Of a DNA stretch of 20,003 nucleotides, positions 7,301 through 14,937 are shown piece after piece (position 1 is the stretch's first letter; each line of letters starts with the position of its first letter). The stretch comes from Clostridia bacterium. GTDB taxonomy: Bacteria > Bacillota > Clostridia > Oscillospirales > Acutalibacteraceae. The stretch lies in NCBI GenBank assembly GCA_900766945.1, contig CAAFXD010000229.1:1-20003 (forward strand), given 5' to 3'. The notes under the pieces are model-generated. The model searched no databases, was not told the DNA's origin, and was given only the letters and a program-made list of their open reading frames with translations. The translations under genes and the position numbers were made by a program.

Positions 7301-8352
7301 TAGTTGTACTTTTCCTTGTCACTTCGGAACATTTTATTGTATTCGTTCGGGGCATATTTTCGGAAAACCGCGCGCAGGACTTTCAAATCGTTTTTGTGTT
7401 GCTCGTAGGTTGCGACTTTCGCATCGGAAAGGTATTCGTGCCCGTCCAACACATCGGCAAGGACGGACCAATCGTAGACCGCTTTCAGTTTTAAAAGTAA
7501 AACCATTCTGTCCTGTAAAGCAGATTCCAACTGTGCTTCTTTGTCCTCTATGCCGCCTTTGAAATCAAATTTCGGCACTTCGCAATCGTCTAAACTTTCA
7601 TCGGCAAACAGAACGGAAAGTTTTACACTGCCGCCCGCAAGTGCGTCGCAAACGGATTTTTGCTGTTTTTCGGTTGCCCCGAACAAAGCATACAAGGTGC
7701 GTTTTTTGTCCGTAACGGTTATAGATTTATCTTTCAGAACATCGGCAACCGCCTGACTGTCCGAACAAGAAACGGAGATGTCGGCATCTTCCAACGCGTT
7801 CATCAAATCGACAAATATCGGGGCGAAATCCGTTGCACGCTCCAAAGTCTGCCCTTCCATCAGAAAATGTCCGCGGTGCTTTAAAATGTGTGCCACGGCG
7901 AGATACAACAAACGAATATCGAATTGTTCGTCACTGTGCAGCAGCGCACTGCGCAAATGGTAAATTGTCGGATAATCGCGGTGATATTCTTTATCCGTAT
8001 ATGTAACATCATTAAACAGCGTGTATTTCCCGGCAACGCGCTTGTCCTCTTCGTAAAATTTGCTTTCATCTAAGCGGGCAAAGAAATTTTCATCCACTTT
8101 GCAAATCTCCTCGGAAAACAATTCCCGCAAGAGTTCTATGCGTTGGCGGTTGCGTTCGGTACGGCGGCGCGCCGTGCGAAAAGCGCGGCGTTCTTCGGCG
8201 GTTTTGCCGCTGTCAAACAGGTGCACGCCCCACATCGCCTTGCCGCCGGTTTTCAATAGGTTGTAGGCTGTGTCGGTCACCGCCCAGCCCAAAGAATCCG
8301 TACCCATATCCAAACCGAGAAAATAGTCCTGCGCTTTTTTTGCCTTTTCCAT
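4342..8352 (-). CDS. cas9: Type II-A CRISPR RNA-guided endonuclease Cas9 (1336 aa)
   Basis: Cas9 binds the crRNA-tracrRNA duplex and cuts PAM-flanked DNA with two nuclease domains; in II-A systems it also selects PAM-proper spacers during adaptation. RuvC-I holds Asp15 (LGLDMGTDSLGWAV), the Arg-rich bridge helix lies at about 54-80, and RuvC-II has Glu772 (IFLEVARGPAEN). HNH has Asp855, His856 and Asn879 (DIDHIYPRS onward), and RuvC-III has His987 and Asp990 (YHHAKDAYLN). Every catalytic position of S. pyogenes Cas9 is therefore conserved. The C terminus ends with the family motif QSVTGLFENELDL, but the Arg-x-Arg used by SpCas9 to read NGG is not present at the aligned place, so the PAM probably differs. 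AGAAAGGA (8361-8368) lies 8 nt before the ATG. This is the first gene of the operon and is divergent from the tracrRNA. Confidence 0.98.
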   Translation of the reverse strand: MEKAKKAQDYFLGLDMGTDSLGWAVTDTAYNLLKTGGKAMWGVHLFDSGKTAEERRAFRTARRRTERNRQRIELLRELFSEEICKVDENFFARLDESKFYEEDKRVAGKYTLFNDVTYTDKEYHRDYPTIYHLRSALLHSDEQFDIRLLYLAVAHILKHRGHFLMEGQTLERATDFAPIFVDLMNALEDADISVSCSDSQAVADVLKDKSITVTDKKRTLYALFGATEKQQKSVCDALAGGSVKLSVLFADESLDDCEVPKFDFKGGIEDKEAQLESALQDRMVLLLKLKAVYDWSVLADVLDGHEYLSDAKVATYEQHKNDLKVLRAVFRKYAPNEYNKMFRSDKEKYNYCAYTGHPSKKGEAVVDKRNVLQEDFCKFALKLLGDFTPATPAETDLKAKLQAGTALPKQATKDNSVLPYQIHLRELQVILDHSKQHYAFLNTEQDGTTVADKIIKLMTFRVPYYVGPLNPTHGNAWIVRKETGKIYPWNFDDKVDKIKSAEQFIQRMTNFCTYLVGEKVLPKESVLYSKFVIYNQLNSIAVDGQKLPPALKNALFQDLFLQTDRAQKVTVKRIHNYLFSKGYCEKSAEITGLDGEVRGTMKSYIELRKILGDKVNDTQMTEEIIYQITVLGESKKLLQVFLQRTFGDRLSAEEMHNLLRLNYIGWGNLSETFLTGIYHIDKATGEAVSILSALENTTDNLMKLLSGKYGFTDAVNLFNADKNGQITAANAGQAVDELAVSPAVKRSIRRTLAVIKEVTKVMGHAPKRIFLEVARGPAENQKNQRTQSRKQALLDCYAACKREESALFEALDKAPEDTLRKDKLYLYYTQLGRCMYSGEPIDLADLYDKTKYDIDHIYPRSQTKDDSLNNRVLVQRVLNEKKGKDPVPSSMRNVKTVALWKRLLELNLISKEKYYRLMRTTPLSAEELAGFIARQLVETRQSSKATAQLLAQLYPNSEVVYSKAKNVSEFRTEFKFDKCRSVNDYHHAKDAYLNIVVGNVYHVKFTNNPVRFLKSGEDYSLKCVFKHPVQRGGETAWLPDSSYIATVRKTMAKNNILFTRYATEQKGAFFDQQPVKKGSGQMPLKTGDPRLADFQKYGGYNKVAGAYFALVRHTVKGKRVKTFESVPVYKAKYFEQHPEALLPYFAETLQDPEILLPKVKINTLFSVDGFKMHLSGRTESRLVFKNANQLVLSEQQYAYFHRIDKWIEQNKKYKSIQPISYLRKLTKEDNLEIYDTLYQKLRDTVYSKRLSAQVAAFEKGRETFKARSLEEQCIFLSNALHLFQCNAMSADLTLCDGVGHAGVLVLNNDITKLTDIKLIFQSVTGLFENELDLASL

Positions 8353-8373
8353 AAAAATTTTCCTTTCTATCTC

Positions 8374-8402
8374 TTGACAAACGGATTTCGTTTGTTTATA
8401 AT
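8374..8402 (+). promoter_or_regulatory. tracrRNA promoter, perfect sigma-A consensus
   Basis: TTGACA (8374-8379) and TATAAT (8397-8402) are separated by exactly 17 bp, a perfect match to the housekeeping consensus. The start is expected near 8409, six nucleotides before the anti-repeat. Such a strong promoter fits the need for abundant tracrRNA. A perfect 7-bp inverted repeat sits within the spacer and the end of the -35 box. Confidence 0.9.
8377..8395. promoter_or_regulatory. Inverted repeat between -35 and -10 (candidate operator)
   Basis: ACAAACG (8377-8383) and CGTTTGT (8389-8395) are perfect inverted repeats with a 5-bp centre. They lie inside the tracrRNA promoter and just downstream of the predicted cas9 -10 box. 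A dimeric repressor bound here would block both promoters at once. No regulator is identified, and chance symmetry is possible. Confidence 0.4.
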
Positions 8403-8426
8403 ACAGACAATCTCGTTGACTACCAA
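8398..8426 (-). promoter_or_regulatory. Predicted cas operon promoter overlapping the tracrRNA promoter
   Basis: On the minus strand TTGGTA (8421-8426) and TATTAT (8398-8403) are 17 bp apart. The -10 is one mismatch from consensus and the -35 is two. Transcription would start near 8391 and give a leader of about 38 nt with the cas9 ribosome site. The -10 boxes of this promoter and of the tracrRNA promoter coincide on opposite strands, and its -35 lies within the anti-repeat. Confidence 0.55.
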
Positions 8427-8528
8427 AGAGATTACACTACGAGTTCAAATACGAATTTATTCCAATCGCCGCTTGTGCGGCCGCATAGTGTATGCGTTAC
8501 AGAGTCTGCTTGCAGGCTCTGTTTTTTT
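8409..8528 (+). ncRNA. tracrRNA
   Basis: The anti-repeat at 8415-8450 follows the plus-strand repeat sequence, so it is complementary to crRNA: GTTGACTACC, then ATTACACTAC (8431-8440), then GAGTTCAAAT. The ATTACACTAC block pairs with GUAGUGUAAU of the crRNA and TCAAAT pairs with GUUUGA. The unpaired GAG and GA between them form the bulge that Cas9 recognises. The 3' part folds into GCCGC-TTGT-GCGGC (8468-8481), CGCATA-GTG-TATGCG (8482-8496) and a 9-bp terminator stem (8500-8521) followed by seven T residues. The expected length is about 120 nt. The start is inferred from the consensus promoter; a longer form starting inside cas9 cannot be excluded. Confidence 0.93.
8500..8528 (+). terminator. 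tracrRNA rho-independent terminator
   Basis: CAGAGTCTG and CAGGCTCTG form a 9-bp stem (one G-U pair) with a CTTG loop, followed by TTTTTTT at 8522-8528. It doubles as the last structural hairpin of the tracrRNA. Confidence 0.9.
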
Positions 8529-8757
8529 GTATTGCCGGGGCTTGCTGTAATTTCTAAAATAAATAATTTTGTTTTATTTTAGCACACTTTTCCAAATAAA
8601 GAAAGTATTTATCCGGCAGATATGTCCAAAAAAACGGACTCTTGTGTTGTATTATGCCATCTTTTCGCTTTGAAACGGAATTTGTAAACCGGAAGCAGGA
8701 CATACTCCCCTCTATGTTATAAATTCCGAAATTGCCGACGGAAAACGATTTTGGTGG
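8529..8757. other. Intergenic gap between tracrRNA and the sugar operon
   Basis: This A+T-rich stretch has no ORF with a credible start and ribosome site. It holds an inverted repeat, CTAAAATAAA (8554-8563) against TTTATTTTAG (8573-8582). It also holds ATTGCCGA at 8731-8738, whose inverse TCGGCAAT lies at 8769-8776, flanking the -35 of the next operon. The half-site TATGTTATA near 8713 resembles the centre of the palindrome at 8782-8815. No other structure is apparent. Confidence 0.5.
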
Positions 8758-8786
8758 TTGATTGGATTTCGGCAATGTGGTAAAAT
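8758..8786 (+). promoter_or_regulatory. Predicted promoter of the mannoside operon
   Basis: TTGATT (8758-8763) and TAAAAT (8781-8786) are separated by 17 bp. The expected start is near 8793, inside the long palindrome that follows. The weak -35 and the overlap with the palindrome fit a regulated promoter. Confidence 0.6.
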
Positions 8787-8815
8787 CATCGTATGTTATA
8801 ACATACGATGATTTT
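8782..8815. promoter_or_regulatory. Perfect 34-bp palindrome, candidate GntR operator
   Basis: Two 17-bp arms, AAAATCATCGTATGTTA and its exact reverse complement, meet at 8798/8799 with no spacer. The palindrome covers the -10 box and the predicted start site, the classical position for a repressor operator. The GT and AC at the edges of the GTATGTTATAACATAC core fit the loose symmetry of GntR/HutC sites. The regulator encoded as the second gene of this operon is the obvious candidate. Because T residues follow, an A+T-rich attenuator hairpin is the alternative. Confidence 0.6.
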
Positions 8816-8854
8816 TTTGTGTAATAGTATTTTGATTTTGTGAGGAGAACCCGT

Positions 8855-11800
8855 ATGCAGACGAATGCGAACAAAACCGCCGTGCAAATGCTCGCTGTAA
8901 AGCCCACCCCGTTTATTACAAGCGATGGATTTCAAAAAGTGACTGTTACGCTTACAAGCAAGCGAAAATATATACAACTTTGGGGTAAAATTACCGTCGC
9001 AGAGCATATACCGTACACGGTGTCTTTCGGCAAAATTTCGCGCGGTAAATCCGAACACAGCATTTTGGTGCCGGACACCAACGGCGATTTGCGCCCCGGA
9101 GACACAACCACGCTGAAAATTGCATTGTATACACTCGAAAGTTGTGACGGTGCACCGTTGACGGTTTACGAAAATCCGAATTGGGCAAGAACGCGCCACT
9201 GGCAGTTTTATCTTTCTCAAATGATGCACACGGATTTGGGCTATACGGATTATCAGGAAACACTCCGTCCCCTGTTCACAAGCTATTTGAACACGGCAAA
9301 AGGATACATAAAGGACTCGGAAAGCAGAGAAAATGAGCCTGAAAAATACAAATTTGCCGTGGAGTCCTCCTGGGCGGTGACCGCCGCATATATGAAGGAG
9401 CAAAACGCCGAGGAATTGGAAGAATTGGCGGATTTGATAAAGCAGGGCAAGGTAATGGTGGGTGCAGGAAAATACAACTGCACCATGGAATGTTTCGGTA
9501 CGGAGGAAACCGCCCGCGCGGCGTATCACTCCAAACGAATTGTGCCTGACCGCTTACATGCGCCGAGTTCCGACACTTTGCGTATGTTTGACAACCCTGC
9601 CGTTTCCAAAAGCTATGTGGATATTGCAAATTCGGCAGGTATCAAATACGCCATTCACTCTATGAACCCCGACCGTTCACCGTATCACAAGGAAAAGTTA
9701 TACGATATATTCTATATGACGGGGTTTAATCCCGAAAACAAACTGTTGATTTTCAACGGCAAAAGCTACGGTGATAATTACGGCTTTTGCGGGAACTACG
9801 AAAATCCGAAAAAAGGCGACGCCAAAATGGCGGCGGAAACTTTGCTTGGGTTAATTGAAACTTTGGAGGCAAAGACAGGCAGGACAGCCTATCCTTACGA
9901 TAAATTCCCTCTGCCGCTGATTCCCTTTGGTGACAACAAGCCGCCCCTGGACACGCAGATAAAAATCGCCAACGAGGTAAACAGGAATTGGCAGGCACAA
10001 GGGTTCGTTTACCCGAAAATCATTGCCGCATTCCCCGAACAGTTCTTTGCTGAATTGGAACAGGAATACAGCGCTCTTATCCCTGTGGAAACAGGCACGG
10101 AGGAAAATTGGTGGAATGACGGTTGGGGCACAACGGCGCACGAATCGGGCACAAATAAGCGTAACAGCAATCTGTTGCCTTTGGCAGAAACAGCCGCTTC
10201 GTTTGCATCGCTCAACTACGGCGAAACCTACCCCTATGATGACCTGTTTGAGGCGTGGGAGCGTTGCTCCGTATATAATGAGCACACATGGGGCTTTAAC
10301 CAATACAAGGACTGTGACGAATATCATCAGCAATTTGAATGGAAGCGTTCAAACGCATTAGGCGCCAATGCCCTTGCCGAAAAAACCATTGACAGAGCTA
10401 TGAAAGCCCTTGCAAGTCACACAAAAACGGCAGGACAAAGCATTTTTGTTTATAACGCCCTAAACAAACAGAGAACGGATATTGTTTCTGTGGAATTGGG
10501 CGAGGATTTCCCCGAAACTTTCTGCATTTACAATGGCGGAGAAAGTGTCCCTTATGAGAAAAACGGCAACACCGTCACCTTTGTGGCAAGTGATGTGCCC
10601 CCCGTGGGGTACAAGGTGTTTTCGGTGGTATCTGCCGCAGAAAAACCCACATTCAAAGGAAAGACCACCTATGACGGGCTGTGCGCGGAGTCGCCGTATT
10701 ACCTCCTGACGCTAAACCGTGACGGTACAGTACAAAGTATTTTAGACAAGCAAAACGGCAACCGTGAAATTGTGGACGGTTGTGCCGATGTTAAATGGAA
10801 TCAATATCAATACTACGATGATTTCGGTATTCCGTTCAGCAATATGGGTGCGAAATTCACGGACAAGAAATGGAAATTGTATCAACCGAAAGAAGCAAAC
10901 ACCACCATACAGATGGTACCGACGGCATACGGCATGAAAATTGTCGTACTGACAGGCACTTTCCGTGCAGGAAGCATTTTACAGACGATTACGCTCTATG
11001 ACGATATACCCCGTATTGATATTGACAACAAGGTGCTTAAATCTCCCCTGCCGAAATTGCAACACAAAGAGGAAGCCTTTTACACTTTCCCCTTTAAGGC
11101 GAATAAAGACTATGAAATCCGCTATGACCTGCCTGTTGGTAATACCGCCGAGGGTGAGCAGGTATTCGGCACTTCCACTGATTGGTACACGGTAAACAAG
11201 TGGGTAAATGTGTATGACAAACAGGACGATTATCGTATGACGCTGGCGCTTAAAACCGCGTCGCTTGTACAGTTAGGCGAACGGCGCACGGGCAACTGGT
11301 CTTTTGATTATAAATCCGAAAAGCCGTATATTTACAGTTATGTATTTAACAATATGTGGCAGACGAATTTCCAGGGCGACCAACCGGGTACGGCTGAATT
11401 TGCCTATTCTGTTTCCACGGAAAAAGGCCATTCCATTGAACACATCAATCAGTTTGCGATGTGTATTGCCGAACCCTTACAGGCTGTGGCAGTTCAAAAT
11501 ACAGGCGAAAGTGATAAATCCGCTTCGGAATCGGCTTCATTTATGACTTTGAGCCACGAAAATGTGACGGTTACCACTCTAAAAGCAGCAGAGCCCAACG
11601 GTGACGGTTTAATTGTCCGTTTCCACGAATTCGGCGGCAAAAGTGCCGATAATGTGACGGCAACTTTTGCAAAAGAAATTGTATCATACACCGAGACCGA
11701 TATTGTGGAAAACGACATAGGCACGGAAACGAAAGATACTGTTTTAAGATTTTCACTGAAACCGTATGAAATGAAAACTTTCCGTATTAAAACAGCGCAG

Positions 11801-12484
11801 GAAGTGCCGAAAGTTGCGGGTGTAAAAGCGGTTTGTTTGACCACAGCCCTGCCCCGTAATGAGCACTACCAAAAAGCACGGGTTGCAGAATTGACAAAGG
11901 GTAAAACAAGCCTTTCGGGCGTTACGGTCACTTGGGCGTTACTTCCCGATGCGCTGTTTTATGAAGTATTCCGCCTGAAAGACGGGGAGTCTGTATTTAT
12001 CGGTGCAACAAAGAACACCGCATGGTTTGACACACAGGTTACAAAGGAAATCTGCGAAAAATATCAATATGCGGTGCGCGCAGTGGGCTGTGGGCAAAAA
12101 GGCGAATTTTCCGCTGCTGTTTCCCCTGTTTGCGGTGAAACACAAGAGGGCTGTATTTTTGAAGCGCCCATTCTCCACGGTGTACCGCGGGAGAAAAACC
12201 GCATAGATTTATATTGGACGCCTGCGCAAAGTAAATTCCCCGTAAGCCATTACGAAGTTTTCCGCAACGGCAAGCGGATTTTCAAAACCACAGATGCCTA
12301 TGTCACCTCTTACCGCGATTACGGTGCGCAGTTCGGGCGGCAATATTTGTACTCCGTTGACGCGGTTGATACACAAGGCACACATTTGGAAAGTCAAAAA
12401 ATCACAATCAGCCATACGGACGCATTTTTTGACAAACAGGATTCCGCCTTAGCACTTACCGCCAAACGCCGTTTTAAAAAGTAA
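8855..12484 (+). CDS. GH38-type alpha-mannosidase with two C-terminal FnIII-like domains (1209 aa)
   Basis: This probably removes alpha-linked mannose from oligosaccharides in the cytoplasm, as there is no signal peptide. Zinc ligands of GH38 can be proposed: His125 and Asp127 in MMHTDLGYTD, Asp240 in APSSDTLRMF (also the likely nucleophile) and His477 in VYNEHTWGF. IFVYNALNKQRTDIV (around 530-545) is the typical entry to the beta-rich GH38 C-terminal region, which runs to about 980. Two fibronectin-III-like domains follow (about 1020-1090 and 1105-1187), each with a YEVFR motif. The HTDLGYT form differs from the classical HNDPGW, so substrate and linkage are uncertain. I chose the ATG at 8855, about 7 nt after GAGGAG, over a GTG at 8840 that overlaps the ribosome site. 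It is first in a six-gene operon. Confidence 0.85.
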   Translation: MQTNANKTAVQMLAVKPTPFITSDGFQKVTVTLTSKRKYIQLWGKITVAEHIPYTVSFGKISRGKSEHSILVPDTNGDLRPGDTTTLKIALYTLESCDGAPLTVYENPNWARTRHWQFYLSQMMHTDLGYTDYQETLRPLFTSYLNTAKGYIKDSESRENEPEKYKFAVESSWAVTAAYMKEQNAEELEELADLIKQGKVMVGAGKYNCTMECFGTEETARAAYHSKRIVPDRLHAPSSDTLRMFDNPAVSKSYVDIANSAGIKYAIHSMNPDRSPYHKEKLYDIFYMTGFNPENKLLIFNGKSYGDNYGFCGNYENPKKGDAKMAAETLLGLIETLEAKTGRTAYPYDKFPLPLIPFGDNKPPLDTQIKIANEVNRNWQAQGFVYPKIIAAFPEQFFAELEQEYSALIPVETGTEENWWNDGWGTTAHESGTNKRNSNLLPLAETAASFASLNYGETYPYDDLFEAWERCSVYNEHTWGFNQYKDCDEYHQQFEWKRSNALGANALAEKTIDRAMKALASHTKTAGQSIFVYNALNKQRTDIVSVELGEDFPETFCIYNGGESVPYEKNGNTVTFVASDVPPVGYKVFSVVSAAEKPTFKGKTTYDGLCAESPYYLLTLNRDGTVQSILDKQNGNREIVDGCADVKWNQYQYYDDFGIPFSNMGAKFTDKKWKLYQPKEANTTIQMVPTAYGMKIVVLTGTFRAGSILQTITLYDDIPRIDIDNKVLKSPLPKLQHKEEAFYTFPFKANKDYEIRYDLPVGNTAEGEQVFGTSTDWYTVNKWVNVYDKQDDYRMTLALKTASLVQLGERRTGNWSFDYKSEKPYIYSYVFNNMWQTNFQGDQPGTAEFAYSVSTEKGHSIEHINQFAMCIAEPLQAVAVQNTGESDKSASESASFMTLSHENVTVTTLKAAEPNGDGLIVRFHEFGGKSADNVTATFAKEIVSYTETDIVENDIGTETKDTVLRFSLKPYEMKTFRIKTAQEVPKVAGVKAVCLTTALPRNEHYQKARVAELTKGKTSLSGVTVTWALLPDALFYEVFRLKDGESVFIGATKNTAWFDTQVTKEICEKYQYAVRAVGCGQKGEFSAAVSPVCGETQEGCIFEAPILHGVPREKNRIDLYWTPAQSKFPVSHYEVFRNGKRIFKTTDAYVTSYRDYGAQFGRQYLYSVDAVDTQGTHLESQKITISHTDAFFDKQDSALALTAKRRFKK

Positions 12485-12500
12485 TAAGAGGTGCAACTTT

Positions 12501-13214
12501 ATGGATAAATCCATCCCGCTGTGGCTTTCAATCAGCCGTAAAATCGAAGCCGATATTGCATCGGGTAAATATGCCGTCGGCGACATTTTACCCAATGAAT
12601 ACCAACTGTGCGATATTTATTCGGTCAGCCGTATCACCGTGCGCGGGGCGTTGGCAAGGCTTCAGGATTTGGGGAAAATCAAGCGTGTAAAAGGCAAAGG
12701 TACGATAGTAACCGCCGAACGCATTGAAGAGCCGTTGTTGAAAATTCGCGGGTTCAGCGAAGAAATGGCACAAAAGGGCATTATTCCGAGCACAAGTTAT
12801 GCCCATATGGAACGGCGGCAGGTTTCGGGGTTTATTGCAGAGTTGTTCGGGCAGAGTAAATCCACCTATTTTGCCGTGTTGGAACGGGTGCGGTGCATTA
12901 ACGGGGTGCCCGTCGGCTATTTTACCACCTATCTGCCTGAAAGTCTGGGGCTTCCCTATGACAGCGCGCTGTATTACGCCTCGCTGTATGATAAATTAGA
13001 AACAGAATACGGCGTGCACATTGATACCGTTCAGCAAACGATTACGGCAGAGCGCGCCGACAAAAAAACGCGGGATATGCTCGGTCTTTCGGCAGGCGAT
13101 GCGGTTTTGGTGATGAAACGAAAAGCGTTTGCAGAAAATAAATTGCTGGAATACTCGGTATGCAAATATGACAGCAAACGGTATGAATACAATATGGAAT
13201 TAAGGAACGATTAA
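12501..13214 (+). CDS. GntR-family (HutC/UTRA-type) transcriptional regulator, 237 aa
   Basis: A sugar-responsive repressor. Residues 1-70 form the GntR winged helix-turn-helix (LWLSISRKIEADIASGKY, then LPNEYQLCDIYSVSRITVRG and the wing KIKRVKGKGTIV). Residues about 90-235 form a UTRA ligand-binding domain (FSEEMAQKGIIPSTSY through VQQTITAERADKK to LLEYSVCKYDSKRYEY). HutC-type members usually bind sugar phosphates or related metabolites and release DNA. It lies 16 bp after the mannosidase and 1 bp before the isomerase-like gene, so it is probably autoregulated with the operon. The likely target is the palindrome at 8782-8815. The effector is unknown; mannose-6-phosphate would suit the neighbours. 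AAGAGG lies 8 nt before the ATG. Confidence 0.92.
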   Translation: MDKSIPLWLSISRKIEADIASGKYAVGDILPNEYQLCDIYSVSRITVRGALARLQDLGKIKRVKGKGTIVTAERIEEPLLKIRGFSEEMAQKGIIPSTSYAHMERRQVSGFIAELFGQSKSTYFAVLERVRCINGVPVGYFTTYLPESLGLPYDSALYYASLYDKLETEYGVHIDTVQQTITAERADKKTRDMLGLSAGDAVLVMKRKAFAENKLLEYSVCKYDSKRYEYNMELRND

Positions 13215-13215
13215 G

Positions 13216-14931
13216 ATGCAAACAAACTATCAAAATTATGACAAATTTCCGTTTATAAAAGTTGACGGCAAGGTTTTTTCGGGCTTTTCGGAAATCAAAA
13301 ATGTACTTACCGAAAGCGGCGAACGCGTGACGGTGCTCGACTGCTATCCGATTGTAGATGTAAAAGCACTTGTAAACGGTTTCGGGGATTTGTTTGACCG
13401 TATTTTTTACAGCGACACCTGCGCATACAGCGGCGACGAGTTGACTGCCAAAATGCAGAAAAACTTAACCGAGGACCGCATTTTCGGCGTGATGACCACC
13501 GACCGATTAGAGGAATATTTTATCAAGGAAAAGGTCGAGGCAATGCGCCGCGACATTGAGAACAGCCAAGGAAAAGTGCTTGTAATCGGCGTGGGGGCAA
13601 TGCTTGTATGGGACAAGGGGCTCACGGTGCACTGCTCGGTGGCGCGCTGGGAAAGCCAACTGCGTTTTCGCAAAGGTGCGCCGAATTGGAATTGCGATAA
13701 CACCGATATGGACCCGTTGACCAAGTTTAAGCGCGGATATTTTGTAGAATGGCGGCTTGCGGACAAACACAAACTTGAACAGCATAAAAAATTTCGGTAC
13801 TATATGGATACAAATGATTTGGACTGCCCCAAAATGGTATCCCGCGCCGAGTATGACCGGGCAATGGAAACCGCCGTACAAACGCCGTTTCGCGTTGTCC
13901 CCTATTTTGACCCCGGCGTTTGGGGCGGGCAATGGATGAAAGCGGTTTGCGACCTGGATAAATCGCAAAAGAATTTTGCGTGGTGCTTTGACTGCGTGCC
14001 AGAGGAGAACAGCGTGCTGTATGACTTTGACGGCGTAAAGGTGGAAATGCCTGCAATGGATATTGTGTTGCACAAGGCAAAGGAACTGCTCGGCGAACGG
14101 GTACAGGCGCGGTACGGCAACGAATTCCCCATCCGCTTTGACTTTTTGGACACGATGGGCGGCGGGAATTTGTCCTTACAGGTACATCCGACCACCGATT
14201 ACATACAGAAAACCTTCAATATGCACTACACGCAAGACGAAAGTTATTATATTTTGGACTGCGGCGAGGACAGTTGCGTCTATTTGGGTGCAAAAACCGA
14301 TGCAAAGCCGGAAGCGTTCATCGGTGCATTAAACGAAGCACAAGAAACAGGCAAAATGGATGTGGAACGCTTTGTCAACAAATGGCCTGCCAAAAAGCAC
14401 GACCACTTCTTAATCCCTGCGGGCACGCTCCACTGCTCGGGCGCGAACACAATGGTATTGGAAATCTCTGCCACGCCGTATATTTTCACTTTTAAACTGT
14501 GGGATTGGGGGCGCTTGGGGTTAGACGGCAAGCCGCGCCCCATCAACATCAAACACGGCAGTAAGGTCATTCAGTATAACCGCAACACCGAATGGGTACA
14601 GGAAAATCTCATCAATCAAGTAAAGCCTTTGGAAGAAACCGAATCGTATACTGCGGAAAAGACGGGCTTACACGAATTTGAGCCGATTGAAACCGTGCGG
14701 CATTGGTTTACAGACGCGACGCTTCACAAAGGCAACGGCAGTGTTTGCGTGTTGAATTTGGTGGAGGGCGAAGAAGCAGAGGTTGTAAGTCCGACGGACG
14801 CCTTCTTGCCTTACACGGTGCACTATGCGGAGACTTTTATTGTCCCCGCAAGCGTCGGGGATTTCATTATCAGACCGACCAAAAAAAGCAAAGGCACGCG
14901 CCTTGCGACCATTAAAGCATACATAAGGTGA
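13216..14931 (+). CDS. Class I mannose-6-phosphate isomerase-like protein, long form (571 aa)
   Basis: The C-terminal half (about 225-571) is a type I phosphomannose isomerase-like cupin, which would interconvert mannose-6-phosphate and fructose-6-phosphate. Zinc ligands are visible as Gln322 and His324 (SLQVHP), Glu342 (QDESYYIL) and His406 (IPAGTLHCSG). VPYFDPGVWGGQWM (228-241) marks the start of this part. The N-terminal 220 residues are not part of normal ManA. They resemble a nucleoside-kinase-like fold (VTVLDCYPIVDVKAL, KVLVIGVGAMLVWDKG), but I see no Walker A P-loop, so the domain is probably not an active kinase. Long proteins of this type occur in other gut bacteria next to glycosidases. 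It lies 1 bp after the regulator gene and 6 bp before the kinase gene. AAGGA lies 9 nt before the ATG. Confidence 0.82.
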   Translation: MQTNYQNYDKFPFIKVDGKVFSGFSEIKNVLTESGERVTVLDCYPIVDVKALVNGFGDLFDRIFYSDTCAYSGDELTAKMQKNLTEDRIFGVMTTDRLEEYFIKEKVEAMRRDIENSQGKVLVIGVGAMLVWDKGLTVHCSVARWESQLRFRKGAPNWNCDNTDMDPLTKFKRGYFVEWRLADKHKLEQHKKFRYYMDTNDLDCPKMVSRAEYDRAMETAVQTPFRVVPYFDPGVWGGQWMKAVCDLDKSQKNFAWCFDCVPEENSVLYDFDGVKVEMPAMDIVLHKAKELLGERVQARYGNEFPIRFDFLDTMGGGNLSLQVHPTTDYIQKTFNMHYTQDESYYILDCGEDSCVYLGAKTDAKPEAFIGALNEAQETGKMDVERFVNKWPAKKHDHFLIPAGTLHCSGANTMVLEISATPYIFTFKLWDWGRLGLDGKPRPINIKHGSKVIQYNRNTEWVQENLINQVKPLEETESYTAEKTGLHEFEPIETVRHWFTDATLHKGNGSVCVLNLVEGEEAEVVSPTDAFLPYTVHYAETFIVPASVGDFIIRPTKKSKGTRLATIKAYIR

Positions 14932-14937
14932 GAAAGT

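Noticed and set aside
8340..8420. A long natural single-guide form of tracrRNA, as in S. pyogenes
   Set aside because: No repeat-like GTTTGAGAG sequence lies upstream of the anti-repeat to fold back on it.
8782..8818. The 34-bp palindrome as a simple rho-independent terminator
   Set aside because: It is A+T-rich, overlaps the -10 box and start of the following operon, and no plus-strand gene ends just before it; the tracrRNA already has its own terminator.
8554..8907. A 117-aa minus-strand frame over the sugar operon promoter
   Set aside because: It runs across the promoter, palindrome and start of the mannosidase gene, has no ribosome site, and matches nothing I recognise.
8786..9629. Minus-strand frames of 117-247 aa opposite the mannosidase gene
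   Set aside because: They are antisense to a clear GH38 gene, with biased, unfamiliar sequences and no start signals.
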